Source: G965233625 sp965233625 (GTDB taxonomy: Bacteria; Planctomycetota; Planctomycetia; Pirellulales; Pirellulaceae). From it: a stretch of 64,000 bases of DNA. The notes under the pieces are model-generated. The model was not told the origin of the DNA. It saw only the letters and a program-made list of their open reading frames with translations, and ran no database searches. The stretch covers positions 5,022,001 through 5,086,000 of the forward strand of contig OZ247499.1 in NCBI GenBank assembly GCA_965233625.1, given 5' to 3'. The position numbers and the translations under genes were made by a program. This document shows positions 52,904 through 60,993 of the stretch, piece by piece; position 1 is the first letter of the stretch, and every line of letters starts with the position of its first letter.

Positions 52904-54238
52904 TTACAGGTACTCTTCCTTGGCGGTGTAGCTTGGGCAGTTGCTGCGTTTGCTGCGACGCTGCATGTGGGGCAGGCGGTCGCGGAGTTTCTTCAGTACG
53001 TGCACGCCGACGTTTTCCAGCGTGTCGCTGAGTGTGAGAAATTCAAGCGATGAAAGATGGGGAGAACTGACAATGGCCATCAGCCCGGCGCCGGTGTAGG
53101 CGCCCCGGTCCATATCCAGCCGCCGCAGGTTTGAAAGGTGCGGCGAATTCGCAATGGCTTGCAGGGCGTCGTCGCCCAGGTGTTGTATGCGATTCAGCGA
53201 GAGGTGTTGCAGGGCGTTGATATGTGGCGACGCAACGAGTTGTTCGATGGAGTTTGCGGCGGCTTCGCAGTACGTCAGGTTCAATCGCCGCACGCCTTGT
53301 AACAACGGCGACGCGGCCAGGGCCGTTATGCCGGGGCGGCCGAAGTTGTTGAAGCTGATATCCAGTTCCGCCAGGCTTGCGAATCCTTCTGAACTGGCCA
53401 GCACTTCCAGAGGCTCATCGCCGAAGTGATTGAGCCGCAGGCTCAGCGATTCAATCTGTCCGGCGTGCCCGGAACTGGCCAGCGCCTGCATGCCGCGCGT
53501 TCCGCAGGCGTTGCCGCTGAATTGTAGATACTTGACCTGTTGCAAACGCTCCCAGGCGCAAACCTGTGCGCACAGTTCATCGCCGATGCCGGTCTGATCC
53601 ATCTCTAGCACGGTCATATTGTCAAGCGGCGCCGAGAGCAGCAGGTCCACGCATTCGCCGTCTAGCATACGATCAAACAGCCGCAGTTTTTTCAGACGCT
53701 TTAGCTCCGGGGCGGATAGCAGCGCCCGTGTCTGCCGCAACTGCGTATCTACGCTATCCATCGTCAGCCAGAGTCCATCTACGCGTTGAAAGCCTGGTGA
53801 TGCGAAGAACGCCGGGATGGCTTTGTTGCCCCATTTGTTAATACGGACGTGACGCGCCGGCGTGACCTGCCAGATTTTGTCGAACGATTCTTCGTACTGC
53901 TTGATGCCCGGAAACGTCACATGTTCCATCATGCCACGCAGAAAGGCGGCCCGCTGCGTGCCGTAGCGCGGCTCGATGCCCCAGGGCGTACGCGGGAACT
54001 TCGGCAGCAGCTTCGTCCATTTGGAAAGGTTGGCCGCCAGCAGCGCTTCTTCCCGTTGCTCTAGCTCCCACCGCGAAGCATCGCCCCGTGGCAACGCGGC
54101 CAGGCGGCATTGCAGGCGGATGAGTTCGCAGCGCGGATCGCCTTGTTCTTCTAGCCAGTCGGCGTAAATCAGACGCGGCCGGTCGTCGTCCGGGGCGGCG
54201 GTGATCGCCTGTTGAAAGCCGGCTTCCAGATTGCTCAT
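52904..54238 (-). CDS. TIGR02996-domain leucine-rich-repeat protein
   Basis: 444 residues. The N-terminal TIGR02996 domain (about 1-45) reads FQQAITAAPDDDRPRLIYAD, then WLEEQGDPRCELIRLQ. From about 150 to 430 there are some ten leucine-rich repeats of about 24-27 residues (LAELDISFNNFGRPGITALA, LQHLSLNRIQHLGDDALQAI). The combination is a planctomycete (Gemmata-type) hallmark, probably a protein-interaction scaffold. Its ATG overlaps the kinase stop (ATGA at 54238-54235), so translation is coupled to the kinase. No signal peptide; cytoplasmic. Confidence 0.93.
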   Translation of the reverse strand: MSNLEAGFQQAITAAPDDDRPRLIYADWLEEQGDPRCELIRLQCRLAALPRGDASRWELEQREEALLAANLSKWTKLLPKFPRTPWGIEPRYGTQRAAFLRGMMEHVTFPGIKQYEESFDKIWQVTPARHVRINKWGNKAIPAFFASPGFQRVDGLWLTMDSVDTQLRQTRALLSAPELKRLKKLRLFDRMLDGECVDLLLSAPLDNMTVLEMDQTGIGDELCAQVCAWERLQQVKYLQFSGNACGTRGMQALASSGHAGQIESLSLRLNHFGDEPLEVLASSEGFASLAELDISFNNFGRPGITALAASPLLQGVRRLNLTYCEAAANSIEQLVASPHINALQHLSLNRIQHLGDDALQAIANSPHLSNLRRLDMDRGAYTGAGLMAIVSSPHLSSLEFLTLSDTLENVGVHVLKKLRDRLPHMQRRSKRSNCPSYTAKEEYL

Positions 54239-55110
54239 GCGGTTTCTGACTTGATGTTCTGCAATGCCAGCACCACCTTGTCCATCGAGGGCGGGCGGTT
54301 ATCGGGTTTCGGCTCGATGCACTTCATGATTAACGCCGCCAGTTGCGGATTCAAGTCGGGCCGCGCCGTCAGAATGTCGGCGGGCTTCTGCGTATCGTGG
54401 TTCAGTGCGGTCTTGCCAGAGGTGTCTGCATTTCCCCACGGATAGCTGAACGCGAACATGCGGTACAGCGTGACACCAAAGGCGAAGATATCCACCCGGC
54501 AGTCGGTCGCGCGGCGACGGACAATCTCCGGCGCCATATAAAGCGGCGTGCCCGTGCGGTTGCCCGGCAGACGGTAAGGCGGCAGGTCCGGCAGTGCGAG
54601 GCCAAAGTCAATCAGCGTGGCTTTGGCGCCGTCTGGCGAAATCAGATAGTTGCGCGGGCAGATATCGCGGTGAATAAATCCCGCTTTGTGCACGGCGGCC
54701 AGCGCTTCGGCCATCTGGACCGCAAGGGCCAGGCGGTTGTGCTTCATCTGCCGGTCTTCGGACTGAATGAGCGAACTAAGGACAGCGCCGGTGATGTATT
54801 CCATCACCAGGTAAAATTCATTTTTGGTGGTTAAGCCATGTTCATAAGTAACGACCACGTTGGAGTGCGTCACCTGCTGTGCGATCTCGCCTTCGCTGGG
54901 TTTGTTCAGCCCTTTGAAACGCGCCTCGAACAACGCGTTCTTCTCCATATCCAGAATCTTCAGACCGATCGTGCGGTTCTTCTCGATATCGAAGGCCTGG
55001 CGGAATTTCGACATCGTGCCCGAAACGGCCTGACGGGAAAAATCAAACCGCGCGGAAATATCAACCTTCTCACTGTTGAAAAACGACTTCAGTTTGTCGA
55101 ACATTCCCAT
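54235..55110 (-). CDS. Ser/Thr protein kinase with altered catalytic loop
   Basis: 291 residues, a bare kinase domain with no membrane segment. Visible: a weak Gly loop (AVSGTMSKFRQAFD), ATP-binding Lys51 in IGLKIL, hinge LVMEYITGAVL, catalytic loop IHRDICPRNYLI (Asp149, Asn154), DFG at 168-170 and APE at 193-195 (YMAPEI). In the loop the Lys of HRDxKxxN is Cys151, and the Gly-rich loop is degenerate, so activity may be reduced or of a special type. It is the first gene of an overlapping unit with an LRR and a cNMP-binding protein. It probably phosphorylates or gates those partners. Confidence 0.92.
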   Translation of the reverse strand: MGMFDKLKSFFNSEKVDISARFDFSRQAVSGTMSKFRQAFDIEKNRTIGLKILDMEKNALFEARFKGLNKPSEGEIAQQVTHSNVVVTYEHGLTTKNEFYLVMEYITGAVLSSLIQSEDRQMKHNRLALAVQMAEALAAVHKAGFIHRDICPRNYLISPDGAKATLIDFGLALPDLPPYRLPGNRTGTPLYMAPEIVRRRATDCRVDIFAFGVTLYRMFAFSYPWGNADTSGKTALNHDTQKPADILTARPDLNPQLAALIMKCIEPKPDNRPPSMDKVVLALQNIKSETA

Positions 55111-55312
55111 GTGCGATAAGCCTACATCCGGGTGAAAATCCTGCCGGGCGGCAGCGACACCACGTGTTGCCCGCCTAGCCTCTCACTTTAGCCGGGAATT
55201 ACAGACGCGTCGATGGTCCGGCGTGCCGTGCAAAGGCCAATTCGCATGCCGCGGGGCGGCCGCTTGCAGTAAATTAATGTCTTCGATTGCTTCCACCGTT
55301 ACGAGCCAAGTT

Positions 55313-56098
55313 ATGAAATCCGTACTTGCCATCGCAGCCCATCCTGACGATATCGAATTTCTGATGGCGGGCACGTTGCTGCACCTGCGCGACGCTGGCT
55401 ATGCGCTGCACTATATGAATGTGTCCAATGGTTGCTGCGGGTCCAGCACCACAGCCGCGGAAGAAACAGCCGCCGTGCGACTTGAGGAAGCCCGGCAGGC
55501 CGCTCAGCAGTTGGGCGCCACGTTCTACGAGCCAATCTGCAATGACCTGGAAGTGTTTTACAACCAGCAGACGTTGCAGCGCGTGGCGTCGGTTATCCGC
55601 GCCGCACAGCCCAGCATCGTGCTGACGCATGCGCCGGTGGATTATATGGAAGACCATACCAACACCTGCCGCTTGGCGGTGACGGCCGCATTCAGCCGTG
55701 GCATGCCCAACTTCCCGGTGCAGCCGCCACGCGATATCTACACCGGCGATGTAACGGTGTATCACGCACAGCCGTATACGCACCGCGACCCACTGGGCGA
55801 AATGGTCCGTCCCGGCATCTTCGTCAATGTGACCCCGCTCCAGCAGCAGAAACGCGAACTGCTATCGCTGCACGCCAGTCAGAAGCAGTGGCTGGATGAA
55901 AGTCAGGGGCTGGACAGTTATCTGGACACCATGCAACGCCTGGACGCAGAACTGGGCCGCATGTCCACCTTATACGAATACGCCGAAGGCTGGCGCCGTC
56001 ATCATCACGTAGGCTTCTGCTCTGCCGAAGCTGATCCGCTGCTAGAAGCCCTCGGCTCGTATGCATTCCCACGTCCAGAACAGGAACAGGAATCGTAA
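55313..56098 (+). CDS. PIG-L/LmbE-family deacetylase
   Basis: 261 residues from the ATG at 55313 (an ATG at 55280 would add 11 residues with no match). The zinc-site motif AAHPDDIEF is at 8-16. Then GYALHYMNVSNGCCGSSTTA, EEARQAAQQLGATFYEPICN, IVLTHAPVDYMEDHTNTCRL (zinc His) and VYHAQPYTHRDPLGEMVRPG follow. The family removes N-acetyl groups from sugars or sugar-thiols (for example in bacillithiol or mycothiol synthesis). A BshC-like protein is also in this window (62183-63832), but 6 kb away, so a bacillithiol link is only a suggestion. Confidence 0.9.
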   Translation: MKSVLAIAAHPDDIEFLMAGTLLHLRDAGYALHYMNVSNGCCGSSTTAAEETAAVRLEEARQAAQQLGATFYEPICNDLEVFYNQQTLQRVASVIRAAQPSIVLTHAPVDYMEDHTNTCRLAVTAAFSRGMPNFPVQPPRDIYTGDVTVYHAQPYTHRDPLGEMVRPGIFVNVTPLQQQKRELLSLHASQKQWLDESQGLDSYLDTMQRLDAELGRMSTLYEYAEGWRRHHHVGFCSAEADPLLEALGSYAFPRPEQEQES

Positions 56099-56126
56099 GC
56101 CGTTGTTTAGAGGTGGATGGCGTCGC

Positions 56127-56151
56127 GTCGGCAGGCAGGCGCCTGCCCTAC
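56127..56151. repeat. Family A repeat, single arm
   Basis: GTCGGCAGGCAGGCGCCTGC plus CCTAC equals the right arm of the element at 34631-34701. The left arm is not seen. It lies in the 79-base gap between the convergent LmbE-like and GNAT genes, where its palindromic core could act as a hairpin. Confidence 0.7.
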
Positions 56152-56177
56152 GGCTTGTGGAACGCAGCGCGTGGTGT

Positions 56178-56630
56178 TTACAGCGTGAAGTTGTAGGTGC
56201 GGTACTGCGTATCGGGCTGCCAGCCGCGGCTTTCGTACAGCGTCTGTGCGGGCAGGTTGTCGTGTCCGGTTACTAGTGTCATTCGCACTGCGCCGGTGGA
56301 ACGTGCGAAGTCTTCCGCGGCTTGTAAGAGACTGGACCCGGCGCCGCATCGTCTGGCTTGGGCTGACACAAACAGGTCATTCAAGATCCACACGCGTTGA
56401 AGAGACAACGTAGAGAACGTGGGGTAAAGCTGTGTGAAGCCAGCAGGTTCGCCCGCCAGCGTGGCTAGAAAGATGACGGAGTCTTCCGCCGCTAACCGCT
56501 CTGCCAGGTACTGCCGGCAGGCGTCTTCTTCATCCTGCTGCTGGTAGAAGCACCGGTAGGCGTTAAGCAGCGGCGCGAGCAAATTCAGGTCGGCGGCGGT
56601 AGCGCGCCGCACGATGGGAAAATCATTCAT
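56178..56630 (-). CDS. GNAT-family N-acetyltransferase
   Basis: 150 residues from the ATG at 56630; an earlier in-frame start would run into the tRNA-Cys gene. The GNAT pattern is IVRRATAADLNLLAPLLNAY (beta1-alpha1), FLATLAGEPAGFTQLYPTFS (beta strands 2-4), LNDLFVSAQARRCGAGSSLL (acetyl-CoA-binding motif A, R-R-x-G-x-G/A type) and the end GHDNLPAQTLYESRGWQPDT. It transfers acetyl from acetyl-CoA to an unknown amine. It begins 12 bases after the end of the tRNA-Cys gene on the same strand, so it may be transcribed with it. Confidence 0.9.
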   Translation of the reverse strand: MNDFPIVRRATAADLNLLAPLLNAYRCFYQQQDEEDACRQYLAERLAAEDSVIFLATLAGEPAGFTQLYPTFSTLSLQRVWILNDLFVSAQARRCGAGSSLLQAAEDFARSTGAVRMTLVTGHDNLPAQTLYESRGWQPDTQYRTYNFTL

Positions 56631-56642
56631 GATGTTTTTAAG

Positions 56643-56713
56643 AGACGAAGGAGGGAATCGAACCCACTTAGGCCGGGTTGCAACCGGCTGCCTAGCCATC
56701 TGGCTCCATCGTC
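56643..56713 (-). tRNA. tRNA-Cys (anticodon GCA)
   Basis: 71 nucleotides fold as a cloverleaf. Acceptor GACGATG/CTTCGTC has one U-U mismatch. D arm GCC/GGC. Anticodon stem GCCGG/CCGGC with loop TTGCAAC. T arm GTGGG/CCCTC with loop TTCGATT and one mismatch. The discriminator is U, as usual for tRNA-Cys. CCA is not encoded. The two stem mismatches are slightly unusual. Confidence 0.85.
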
Positions 56714-57041
56714 TTATTTTAGGGGAGGAAGCTTAAGAGAAAGGAATGAAATCGGTTTCACCCGTGGGACGGTTTACCGCCACCACGACCGGTAGCGGCG
56801 GGAACTTCCGTGACTTGCTCTTCCGCCGGTTGGCCTGGTGTGCTTCTGTCAACGGTGCTGCCACCGTTTGATACCAGGACTCGACCTTCGCTGCCGGCGT
56901 CTGCGGCAACAGTTGCGACGCTGTTGCTGACGCGAACGGTCTGGCGTTCCAGAGGAAGACCAGCGGCCACACCAGCGACGCCGGAACGCCTAGGGCGGAT
57001 AACGGCTTCATCACGCGCGCTCCACAGAACGACGGAATAAG

Positions 57042-57088
57042 TAGCGGGTCCGGGAGTTGCACCCGGCAGCCCAGGCTTATGAGACCTA
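57042..57088 (-). tRNA. tRNA-Met-like fragment (anticodon CAT), 5' half degenerate
   Basis: On the minus strand an anticodon arm TAGGT-CTCATAA-GCCTG, a five-base variable loop, a T arm CCGGG-TGCAACT-CCCGG and a 3' acceptor strand ACCCGCT plus A are present. The matching 5' acceptor strand (AGCGGGT) and a D arm are missing upstream, and the T loop lacks the usual TTC. It is probably a decayed or truncated tRNA gene. Confidence 0.35.
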
Positions 57089-57092
57089 CTGC

Positions 57093-57174
57093 CAACTGCA
57101 TAAATTTCTGTTGTAAAAACGTCTACTAAATAAGGCGTTTTCAACGACATCGCGAACAGGTGTTTATGCAGTTG
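57093..57174. repeat. 12-bp inverted repeat beside the tRNA-Met-like fragment
   Basis: CAACTGCATAAA (57093-57104) and TTTATGCAGTTG (57163-57174) are exact inverted copies separated by 58 bases. One arm lies where the D arm of the tRNA-Met-like fragment should be. It may mark a rearrangement or recombination site. Confidence 0.5.
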
Positions 57175-57215
57175 TCATTAGGTGAGCGCTGGCCCACCCG
57201 CAATAAAAACTTCAG

Positions 57216-57290
57216 CACCCCCGATGGGACTCGAACCCACGATCTTCACCGTGACAAGGTGATGAGCACTCCGGACTGCTCCGCGAGGGC
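57216..57290 (-). tRNA. tRNA-Asp (anticodon GTC)
   Basis: 75 nucleotides fold as a cloverleaf. Acceptor GCCCTCG/CGGGGGT includes two G-U pairs. D arm GAGC/GCTC. Anticodon stem TCACC/GGTGA with loop TTGTCAC. T arm GTGGG/CCCAT with loop TTCGAGT. The discriminator is G, as expected for Asp. Positions 8-9 are CG instead of the usual U-purine. CCA is not encoded. Confidence 0.78.
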
Positions 57291-57654
57291 GTGTTGAATT
57301 TCTGATGGCGTTGTTATCAGTAGCTCGTAATGAGATAGAGGCGTCTGCGGCGGCGGGGTTCGCGATGCAGCGGATATTTCTGGTTGTTGTTGTCCGTGGC
57401 AGGGAATCGCCGGACATTTCGCAGCCATGGCTGGCGTGGTAAAATCTCACAATCCTTAAGGGCGCTGCTGAAATCTTCAGAAAACAGGCCATTCAAGCTA
57501 TATCGAAGGGCGACTGGCAACTACAAATAGAGTTGTCAGGCATGGCCGCCTGGCTGAATATCATCCGGGTTGCGGTGGGCAGTAAGCCGGAAAATACGGG
57601 CTGCAATCCAACCCAGCGACATTATCCATTTGTGTATTCCCGCGACGGAAAACC

Positions 57655-59208
57655 ATGACAAAGCGCGAAACCCCTGCTGTGGGCATCGACCTCGGCACCA
57701 CCTATTCCGCCGTTGCCTATCTGGACGATATGGACCGGCCGCAGACGTTGATGAACGCCGAAGGCGACAAGACCACGCCCAGCGTCATGCTGTTTGAAGG
57801 CAACGATGTGATTGTCGGGAAAGAAGCCGTCAAGGCGATGGCGACCGAAATGGATCTGATTGCCGAATGTCCCAAGCGTGAACTCGGCCACCGCATGTAC
57901 ACCAAAGCGCTCGGCGGCCGGCAGTATCCGCCCGAAGCGCTGGAAGCGTGGATCTTAAATAAACTGCGGTCCGACGCCGTCCGGCAGATCGGCGATTTCA
58001 AACACGTTGTGATTACGGTTCCGGCCTACTTTGACGAAGTGCGCCGAAAAAGCACGATGGACGCGGGCTACATCGCCGGCTTCAAAGTGCTGGACATCAT
58101 CAACGAGCCAACCGCCGCGGCTGTCGCGTTCGGCTTTCAGCAGGGTTACTTGAAGCCCGATGGCGGCAGCGACGGTAAGAAGCGGATTCTGGTTTACGAT
58201 CTGGGCGGCGGCACGTTTGACGTGACGGTGATGGAAATTGACGGCGCCCAGTTTGTCGCACTTTCGACCGACGGCGATGTGCAGCTTGGCGGTCGTGACT
58301 GGGACCAGCGGATCATGGACTTTGTGGCGGAGGAATTCATCCGCAAGCATGGGATGGACCCGCGTGAAGATCCGAACACCTACGGCCGCCTGTGGCGCGA
58401 AAGTGAAGACGCCAAACGCACGCTCTCTGCGCGTTCCAAAGCTGGCGTCTCATGCGATTACCGCGGCGCGGCGGTGAAGATTGATATCACCCGCGACCAG
58501 TTCCACGAGATGACGCAGGACCTGTTAGACCGCACGGCGTTCACCACCCGGCAGACGCTGCAAGCCGCCGGGCTGGACTGGGGCGATATCGACCGCGTTC
58601 TAATGGTCGGCGGTTCAACCCGTATGCCGGCGGTCACCGAGATGCTGCGGCAGGTATCGGGTAAAGAGCCGGATTGCAGCGTCTCACCGGACGAAGCCGT
58701 GGCGCACGGCGCCGCATTGCAGGCCGGGCTGATACTGGACCGGCATGCCGGACGTTCGCCGAATTTCAAGATTAAGAACGTCAACTCGCACAGCCTGGGT
58801 GTGGTGGCCACCGATGTGAAAACCAACCGCAAACGCAACGCGATTCTGATCCCCCGCAACACGCCGCTGCCCGTCACGGCCAAACGCACCTTCAAGACAT
58901 CCAAAGAAGGGCAGAAATCGATTCTGGTGCAGATCGTCGAAGGTGAAGCCGCCAATCCCGACGACTGCACGGAACTGGGCAAGTGCACCGTCCGCGATCT
59001 ACCGCCGGCGCTGCCCGCCCGCACGCCGATCGAAGTGCGGTTTAAATATCAGGAGAACGGTCGCCTGACCGCCATCGTGAACGTGGCCAACACAGACAAG
59101 AAGCTGTCACACGAAATTCAGCGTGACAACAGCATGACCCGCGAACAGCTCGACAGCTGGCGCAACTACATCTGCGGCCTACCGCCGGAGAATGAAGACG
59201 GGAAGTAG
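57655..59208 (+). CDS. Hsp70-type molecular chaperone without C-terminal lid
   Basis: 517 residues against about 630 for DnaK. The ATPase domain is complete: VGIDLGTTYSAVAYLDD near the start, VITVPAYFDEVRRKSTMDAG, IINEPTAAAVAFGFQ, VYDLGGGTFDVTVMEIDG and VLMVGGSTRMPAVTEML. A beta substrate-binding domain follows (about 390-490; SHSLGVVATDVKTNRKRNAI, ILIPRNTPLPVTAKRTFKTS). It ends at about 517 with a short helix, so the helical lid is missing. No dnaJ or grpE is beside it. It may act as a specialised Hsp70 or regulator rather than the housekeeping DnaK. The tRNA region lies upstream. Confidence 0.92.
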   Translation: MTKRETPAVGIDLGTTYSAVAYLDDMDRPQTLMNAEGDKTTPSVMLFEGNDVIVGKEAVKAMATEMDLIAECPKRELGHRMYTKALGGRQYPPEALEAWILNKLRSDAVRQIGDFKHVVITVPAYFDEVRRKSTMDAGYIAGFKVLDIINEPTAAAVAFGFQQGYLKPDGGSDGKKRILVYDLGGGTFDVTVMEIDGAQFVALSTDGDVQLGGRDWDQRIMDFVAEEFIRKHGMDPREDPNTYGRLWRESEDAKRTLSARSKAGVSCDYRGAAVKIDITRDQFHEMTQDLLDRTAFTTRQTLQAAGLDWGDIDRVLMVGGSTRMPAVTEMLRQVSGKEPDCSVSPDEAVAHGAALQAGLILDRHAGRSPNFKIKNVNSHSLGVVATDVKTNRKRNAILIPRNTPLPVTAKRTFKTSKEGQKSILVQIVEGEAANPDDCTELGKCTVRDLPPALPARTPIEVRFKYQENGRLTAIVNVANTDKKLSHEIQRDNSMTREQLDSWRNYICGLPPENEDGK

Positions 59209-59263
59209 TTGATGCCGCGCCCCGTGTGCCAATCTCATCAAGTCCGGCGCACCGCAACGCATG

Positions 59264-59426
59264 CTCTTCTCCCTTGGGGGAGAAGTTGGCCGGAGGCCAG
59301 AGGGGGAAGCGATGCCCCGTCGAAACGCGTAAAGCACTTCATTTGAAGGTAAGTGAACGCTTTGTGGCCGCCGGGAAAGCCCTCACCCGGCGCTTCGTGC
59401 CACCCTCTCCCACAAGTGGGCGAGGG
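59264..59426. repeat. Family C repeat, copy 3 (163 bp)
   Basis: The left arm is CTCTTCTCCCTTGGGGGAGA plus AGTTGGCCGGAGGCCAGAGG. The right arm is CCCTCACCCGGCGCTTCGTG plus CCACCCTCTCCCACAAGTGG and ends GCGAGGG. It fills half of the 316-base gap between the Hsp70-like gene and rsgA; nothing else is seen in that gap. Confidence 0.72.
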
Positions 59427-59524
59427 TACAATGCTCAATGTGTGCAACTTCAAAAAACGCGAACCTTTTCATTGCGGATGTGTCTGCGTAAGCCGGGCGA
59501 GTACTTCCATGCAAGGGCGTGTTG

Positions 59525-60565
59525 ATGAATCAGCCGGTGGACCTGGAGTCTGGTTGGAGGCCGTGTTTCAGCGGTCAGTTGTCGGAAGAGGAAGAACAAA
59601 GTACGCAGCCCGCGCGGGTCGCGTCGCACCTGGGCAGCCGGCTGGTGTGTCTGACGGCAGCGGGCGAAGTCTCGCTGATGGCGACACAACTGCAAGCCTG
59701 TGGCGACCTGGCAGTGGGCGACTGGGTGTTGCTGGACCAGCAGGGCCAGCGCGGCGTGCGGCGGCTGGAGCGTGAGACGCTGATCGCCCGCAAAGCGGCA
59801 GGCGAGAAGGCGGACCTGCAACTGATCGCCGCGAATGTAGATACGCTGTTTATCGTCAGTTCGTGCAACAACGACTTCAACCCTTCGCGGCTAGAGCGCT
59901 ATCTGGCCATCGCGGCGCAGGCGGATGTTACGCCCATTGTCGTGCTGACGAAAGCCGATCTCTGCGAAGATCCGCAGTTGCTCAAACAGCAAGCCGCCCG
60001 GCTAGCAAGCGGCCTGATCGTCGAGACGGTCGATGCCCGCGATGCGACTACCGCGGACGTACTCAGCACCTGGTGCGGTGTGGGGCAGACGATCGCACTG
60101 GTCGGTTCTTCCGGCGCCGGGAAGTCGACGCTGGCAATGACGCTCGGCGCCACGGATCTGGCAACGCAGGGAATCCGGGAAGATGACTCGAAAGGGCGCC
60201 ACACCACCACGGCCCGTTCATTGCACCGGCTGACGGCGGGCGGATGGTTGATCGACACGCCTGGCATGCGGGAACTGCAGCTCGCTGCCTGCGAAACAGG
60301 CGTGGATGATGTATTTGACGAGATCGTCACGCTGGCGGAAGCATGCCGGTTCCGCGATTGCAGCCATCAGAACGAACCAGGCTGCGCCATTCAGGCGGCA
60401 ATCGAAGACGGTTCGCTGGACCCGCGGCGTCTGAAGAACTACCGCAAACTACAAGCGGAACAGTCACGCAACAGCCAGACCTTGCAGGAGCGGCGTGAGC
60501 AAAGCCGCAAACTGGGCCAGCACTATAAGTCCGTCCAGCGGGCAAAACGCAAACTCAAGGAGTGA
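59525..60565 (+). CDS. rsgA: Ribosome small-subunit maturation GTPase RsgA
   Basis: 346 residues from the ATG at 59525 (GTG and TTG just before it are in frame; AAGGG is at the right distance for ATG). It has the circularly permuted GTPase order: an OB-fold first (ACGDLAVGDWVLLDQQ), then G4 VLTKADL, G1 ALVGSSGAGKST, G2 HTTTARSLHRL and G3 IDTPGMREL. The zinc site follows (EACRFRDCSHQNEPGCAIQA). It binds the 30S subunit and releases RbfA late in maturation. It is slightly long at both ends. It is convergent with the CheY-like gene, 17 bases apart. Confidence 0.95.
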   Translation: MNQPVDLESGWRPCFSGQLSEEEEQSTQPARVASHLGSRLVCLTAAGEVSLMATQLQACGDLAVGDWVLLDQQGQRGVRRLERETLIARKAAGEKADLQLIAANVDTLFIVSSCNNDFNPSRLERYLAIAAQADVTPIVVLTKADLCEDPQLLKQQAARLASGLIVETVDARDATTADVLSTWCGVGQTIALVGSSGAGKSTLAMTLGATDLATQGIREDDSKGRHTTTARSLHRLTAGGWLIDTPGMRELQLAACETGVDDVFDEIVTLAEACRFRDCSHQNEPGCAIQAAIEDGSLDPRRLKNYRKLQAEQSRNSQTLQERREQSRKLGQHYKSVQRAKRKLKE

Positions 60566-60576
60566 CCAAGGGTCAC
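60562..60576. terminator. Hairpin between convergent rsgA and response-regulator genes
   Basis: GTGACC (60562-60567) and GGTCAC (60571-60576) form a 6-bp stem with an AAG loop. It overlaps the rsgA stop codon and ends seven bases before the convergent gene's end. It could act on both strands, but the following T content is modest. Confidence 0.4.
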
Positions 60577-60582
60577 CCGTTC

Positions 60583-60993
60583 TTATTCAGATAGCAGACG
60601 TCCGACGGCGCCAAGTAACTGATCCATCGAAAACGGCTTGCGGATGTAATCATCTACGCCCAGCATCTCTGCGTAGGCCTTATGGCGGCTGCCTTCATTG
60701 GCGGTGATCATAATCACCCGCATGGGCACAGGACGGCTGCGGCGCAGTTTCTCTAAGACCAGAAAGCCGCTGCGCTTGGGCATCATCATGTCCAGGATGA
60801 CCAGATCGGGGTCTTCACGCTCAGCCAGGGCCAGCCCCTGATTGCCATCGCGGGCGATCAGCGTTTCGTACCCTTTCGATTCCAGGGCGTATCGCAGTGA
60901 TTCGATAATCTCAGCATCGTCATCGACAAGAAGAACCCGCTTACCGCTGCTCTTTTCGCTTTTGGGTTGGGGTGTGCTTGTTTCGTCCGGCAT
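60583..60993 (-). CDS. Single-domain CheY-like response regulator
   Basis: 136 residues. A charged N-terminal tail of about 18 residues is followed by a standard receiver: acidic pair in VLLVDDDAEI (Asp24, Asp25), phosphoacceptor Asp68 in LVILDMMMPKRSG, Thr97 in VIMITANEG and Lys119 in IRKPF. No output domain is attached, so it signals through protein contacts, like CheY or a phosphorelay shuttle. No histidine kinase is next to it. In contrast to the FixJ-like protein at 5776, all key residues are present. Confidence 0.93.
   Translation of the reverse strand: MPDETSTPQPKSEKSSGKRVLLVDDDAEIIESLRYALESKGYETLIARDGNQGLALAEREDPDLVILDMMMPKRSGFLVLEKLRRSRPVPMRVIMITANEGSRHKAYAEMLGVDDYIRKPFSMDQLLGAVGRLLSE

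Larger units (their letters stand above)
56714..57642. other. 929-base region without protein genes, holding tRNA genes and a tRNA-like fragment
   Basis: It contains tRNA-Asp (57216-57290), a tRNA-Met-like fragment (57042-57088) and a 12-bp inverted repeat (57093-57104 with 57163-57174). Two ORFs of about 100-120 residues here translate tRNA sequence (VGSSPIGGAEVF is a typical tRNA translation) and are not believed. Nothing else is recognised; the hsp70-like gene starts at 57655. Confidence 0.7.

Noticed and set aside
56733..57492. ORFs of about 100-120 codons in the tRNA region
   Set aside because: They read through tRNA-Asp and the tRNA-Met-like fragment and have no domain pattern.
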